Shown here: positions 5,287 to 6,606 of the stretch, piece by piece | How the letters are laid out: every line of letters begins with the position of its first letter | Numbering within the stretch: position 1 is the stretch's first letter | Assembly (NCBI GenBank): GCA_903864485.1 | Contig: CAIPGD010000178.1 | Location: 1-6,606 of the forward strand | DNA: 6,606 bases | DNA from: an uncultured bacterium | GTDB lineage: Bacteria; Pseudomonadota; Gammaproteobacteria; Burkholderiales; Burkholderiaceae_E | Reading direction: 5' to 3' | The notes under the pieces: generated by a model | Seen by the model: only the letters and a program-made list of their open reading frames with translations | Database searches by the model: none | Told to the model about the DNA's origin: nothing | Translations under genes and position numbers: made by a program

Positions 5287-6396
5287 ATGAGCCTGCCCGC
5301 CTTAATGCCTTTGATGCCGACCCTGCCGGCATCTGCTCAGCCGAGTGAAGGTCAACCGCCGTTGCCGCCGGTTGAACTTCCCGATGAAATGGCATCGCGT
5401 GATTCGGTCGACGGACGCGGACGTGCCATGTTCATCCCGCGGGGCGAAGACTCAGCGCAAACCTCCGATTCGGTACGTCGTGGACCAACCGAATCTGCCG
5501 GTCCCCGGTTGCGAACCATTCCGGTTAGCAAAACGACCCAGGCGGCAGACGCGGGGCCTGAGATTGCCGTGCGCAAACCTGGCGTCGTGCTCAGCCCGGC
5601 GGGGATCAACCCGCGTTTGCTTGCGATGGCATTCACTCAACCAATCATCCAGCGCCTGTTGGGACAGTGGTCCGAGGGCCGCACGGTGAGTTTGAGTATT
5701 CCATCAAGTCCCGGTCTGCCTGAACCACTTTCCGCGGCGTTGGCGCAAGCCGCTTCTCCTGCCCTCATGAAGGCGATCCTCGCCGTCGGGATGCGACAGG
5801 ATGGCGTTGTGCTGGCGGCGCAACCGGTGGCATCGCAGCCGGTGGCTTCGGGTTCGCCAACTGAAGTCTCTTTCACTCACCATCAGACCGTTGCGGTTAC
5901 CGAACATCAGACCGGCGCGGCCGCCGAACTCCAGTCCGGTGCGGTCGCGGTCGTAGCGACGCTTGCCGAGATCCCCGCGGCATCGGGCACTGCTTCGGCC
6001 GCCGCTTCAACCATCGTAGCGGCCGAAGCGCGAGGGGACGCTGGAACCCTCCCGATGATGGTGAGTCTGACCCTGTTGCCGCTTCCGGTTCAACCCGAAC
6101 AGCTTCGCGCCGAGCGCGAACCGAACCGAAAGCGCGGTGGCCAAAGGGATGGTGATTCGGAATCCGGTTTGTCAGGCCTTTCGAACGTCCGCCGGGTTGG
6201 GCGGATGTTGCGCGGGCAAGTTGACCTCGGCCATCGGGGCCAACTCAATTTTGAGATTCGCAGTCTGAATGGCCGCTTCTCAGTGGCCCTCGGCGCGACG
6301 CCGAGTTTGGGGGCGGCCGCTAGACCGGTGTTGCCGGTCCTCGAAGAGGCGCTTCACCGATTGCCGGGCTTTACGGAATTGCACTGGAATGGCTGA
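5287..6396 (+). CDS. FliK-like flagellar hook-length control protein
   Basis: A 369-residue hydrophilic protein rich in Ala, Pro, Val and Thr. It has no signal peptide or membrane segment, as expected for a substrate of the flagellar type III export system. The N-terminal part (1-95) is proline-rich and low in complexity. Residues about 106-178 look more ordered (INPRLLAMAFTQPIIQRLLGQW). Residues 179-252 contain repeats: two 5-residue units QPVAS, then three 8-residue units starting HQT, HQT and LQS. The C-terminal domain (about 303-369; GQVDLGHRGQLNFEIRSLNGRFSVALG then a helix LPVLEEALHRLPG) has the beta-beta-helix pattern of the FliK C-terminus, which in the family signals FlhB to switch from hook to filament export. 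It overlaps the next, FlhB-like gene by 8 bases, which supports the assignment. A needle-length regulator of a type III secretion system is the main alternative. Sequence similarity to FliK is low, so the name rests on pattern and context. Confidence 0.68.
   Translation: MSLPALMPLMPTLPASAQPSEGQPPLPPVELPDEMASRDSVDGRGRAMFIPRGEDSAQTSDSVRRGPTESAGPRLRTIPVSKTTQAADAGPEIAVRKPGVVLSPAGINPRLLAMAFTQPIIQRLLGQWSEGRTVSLSIPSSPGLPEPLSAALAQAASPALMKAILAVGMRQDGVVLAAQPVASQPVASGSPTEVSFTHHQTVAVTEHQTGAAAELQSGAVAVVATLAEIPAASGTASAAASTIVAAEARGDAGTLPMMVSLTLLPLPVQPEQLRAEREPNRKRGGQRDGDSESGLSGLSNVRRVGRMLRGQVDLGHRGQLNFEIRSLNGRFSVALGATPSLGAAARPVLPVLEEALHRLPGFTELHWNG
5821..5850 (+). repeat. 15-bp in-frame direct repeat, two copies
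   Basis: CAACCGGTGGCATCG (5821-5835) is followed directly by CAGCCGGTGGCTTCG (5836-5850), differing at two bases. Both encode QPVAS (residues 179-188 of the FliK-like protein). The differences are synonymous, showing that the repeat is kept at protein level. Confidence 0.85.
5881..5952 (+). repeat. 24-bp in-frame tandem repeat, three diverged copies
   Basis: Units at 5881-5904, 5905-5928 and 5929-5952 encode HQTVAVTE, HQTGAAAE and LQSGAVAV (residues 199-222 of the FliK-like protein). The first two units share their first ten bases and last six; the third is more diverged. This lies in the linker that in FliK acts as the measuring segment. Confidence 0.75.
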
Positions 6397-6606
6397 ATCG
6401 CGAAACGACTTCGGACGCGATTCACGGCCCGACTTGCGGCCCAACTTGCGGCCCGGCTTGCAGCCCGAATCCCAACGCGAACCCCGCAAAGCCGCTGCCT
6501 TGCGTTACCGGCCCGGTGACTCAGCGCCGCGCGTCGTCGCTCGGGGGGAAGACTGGTTGGCGGAAAAGATCATCGATGAGGCCGTGCGCGCGGGTGTGCC
6601 GCTGGC
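6389..6606 (+). CDS. short FlhB-like (EscU/YscU/HrcU C-domain) export protein, 5' part (cut by right edge)
   Basis: Seventy-two codons are visible before the window ends. The ATG at 6389-6391 overlaps the end of the FliK-like gene (ATGGCTGA), implying translational coupling. Residues 1-33 are a charged, arginine- and proline-rich stretch with RPDL, RPNL, RPGL repeats. From residue 34 the sequence KAAALRYRPGDSAPRVVARGEDWLAEKIIDEAVRAGVPL, in two parts about 34-52 and 53-72, matches the start of the FlhB cytoplasmic domain (compare AVALRY..APRVVAKG..LAxKIxxxAxxxxVPL). There are no membrane segments before it, so this is a stand-alone C-domain paralogue like B. subtilis YlqH or the proteins called FhlB/FlhX, not full FlhB. 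At the place of the autocleavage motif NPTH the sequence reads REPRK, so it should not self-cleave. Likely role: part of the flagellar export substrate switch, acting with or in place of the FlhB cytoplasmic domain. Confidence 0.85.
   Translation, partial: MAESRNDFGRDSRPDLRPNLRPGLQPESQREPRKAAALRYRPGDSAPRVVARGEDWLAEKIIDEAVRAGVPL
6425..6472 (+). repeat. 12-bp in-frame tandem repeat, three good copies and one degenerate
   Basis: Units CGGCCCGACTTG (6425-6436), CGGCCCAACTTG (6437-6448) and CGGCCCGGCTTG (6449-6460) are followed by the degenerate CAGCCCGAATCC (6461-6472). They encode RPDL, RPNL, RPGL and QPES at the N-terminus of the FlhB-like protein. The near identity suggests recent expansion by slippage; copy number changes would keep the reading frame. 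Confidence 0.9.

Noticed and set aside
4922..5395. 157-codon minus-strand frame at the end of the membrane synthase
   Set aside because: Antisense to conserved C-terminal motifs including WTDSYSNLL and into the FliK-like gene; no domain seen.
5287..6606. Start of a virulence-type III secretion cluster instead of flagellar genes
   Set aside because: The short FlhB-like protein next to a FliK-like gene is a known flagellar arrangement, and no secretin, needle or Sct gene is visible; it cannot be fully excluded from this window alone.

Overview
The window reads as a chromosomal segment of a GC-rich, flagellated betaproteobacterium, most likely Burkholderiales. The grounds are a TctC/Bug-type solute receptor (a family strongly expanded in that order), a trmB gene and tRNA-Gly of proteobacterial type, and the start of a flagellar-export pair (FliK-like plus a short FlhB-like protein). 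The assignment is inference; no species is claimed.

Layout. Positions 1-420 (minus) hold the N-terminal 140 residues of TrmB, the tRNA m7G46 methyltransferase, cut by the window edge. Only seven bases separate its start codon from tRNA-Gly(CCC) at 428-501 (plus), so each gene's promoter must lie inside the other gene. A GC-rich hairpin (513-541) sits between the tRNA and a convergent winged-helix, MarR-like regulator (576-962, minus). Upstream of it on the same strand are a TctC/Bug periplasmic solute-binding protein (1102-2121) and a fumarylacetoacetate-hydrolase-family enzyme (2123-3097). The last two are separated by one base and look like one translationally coupled operon, plausibly for uptake and cleavage of an organic acid, with the regulator a possible third member.

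Divergent from the hydrolase, 3176-5203 (plus) encodes a 675-residue protein with a multi-pass membrane half and a spermidine-synthase-like Rossmann half. Its canonical GGGDG nucleotide-binding motif reads GLGAG. After a short intergenic region with a weak sigma-28-like sequence comes a FliK-like hook-length control protein (5287-6396). It overlaps by 8 bases a short protein resembling the FlhB cytoplasmic domain without its NPTH autocleavage motif (6389 to the window edge). Both contain in-frame tandem repeats (15- and 24-bp units in the first, 12-bp in the second).

Three functional groups are therefore present: tRNA and its modification; a small uptake/catabolism operon with a regulator; and a late flagellar-export pair. 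The membrane aminopropyltransferase-like gene is a stand-alone unit of unknown substrate. I see no mobile element, CRISPR array or phage gene. All intergenic gaps are shorter than 150 bases. I did not find a convincing wholly new system; the most unusual points are the nested trmB/tRNA arrangement, the repeat-bearing FliK/FlhB-like pair and the altered motif of the membrane synthase.
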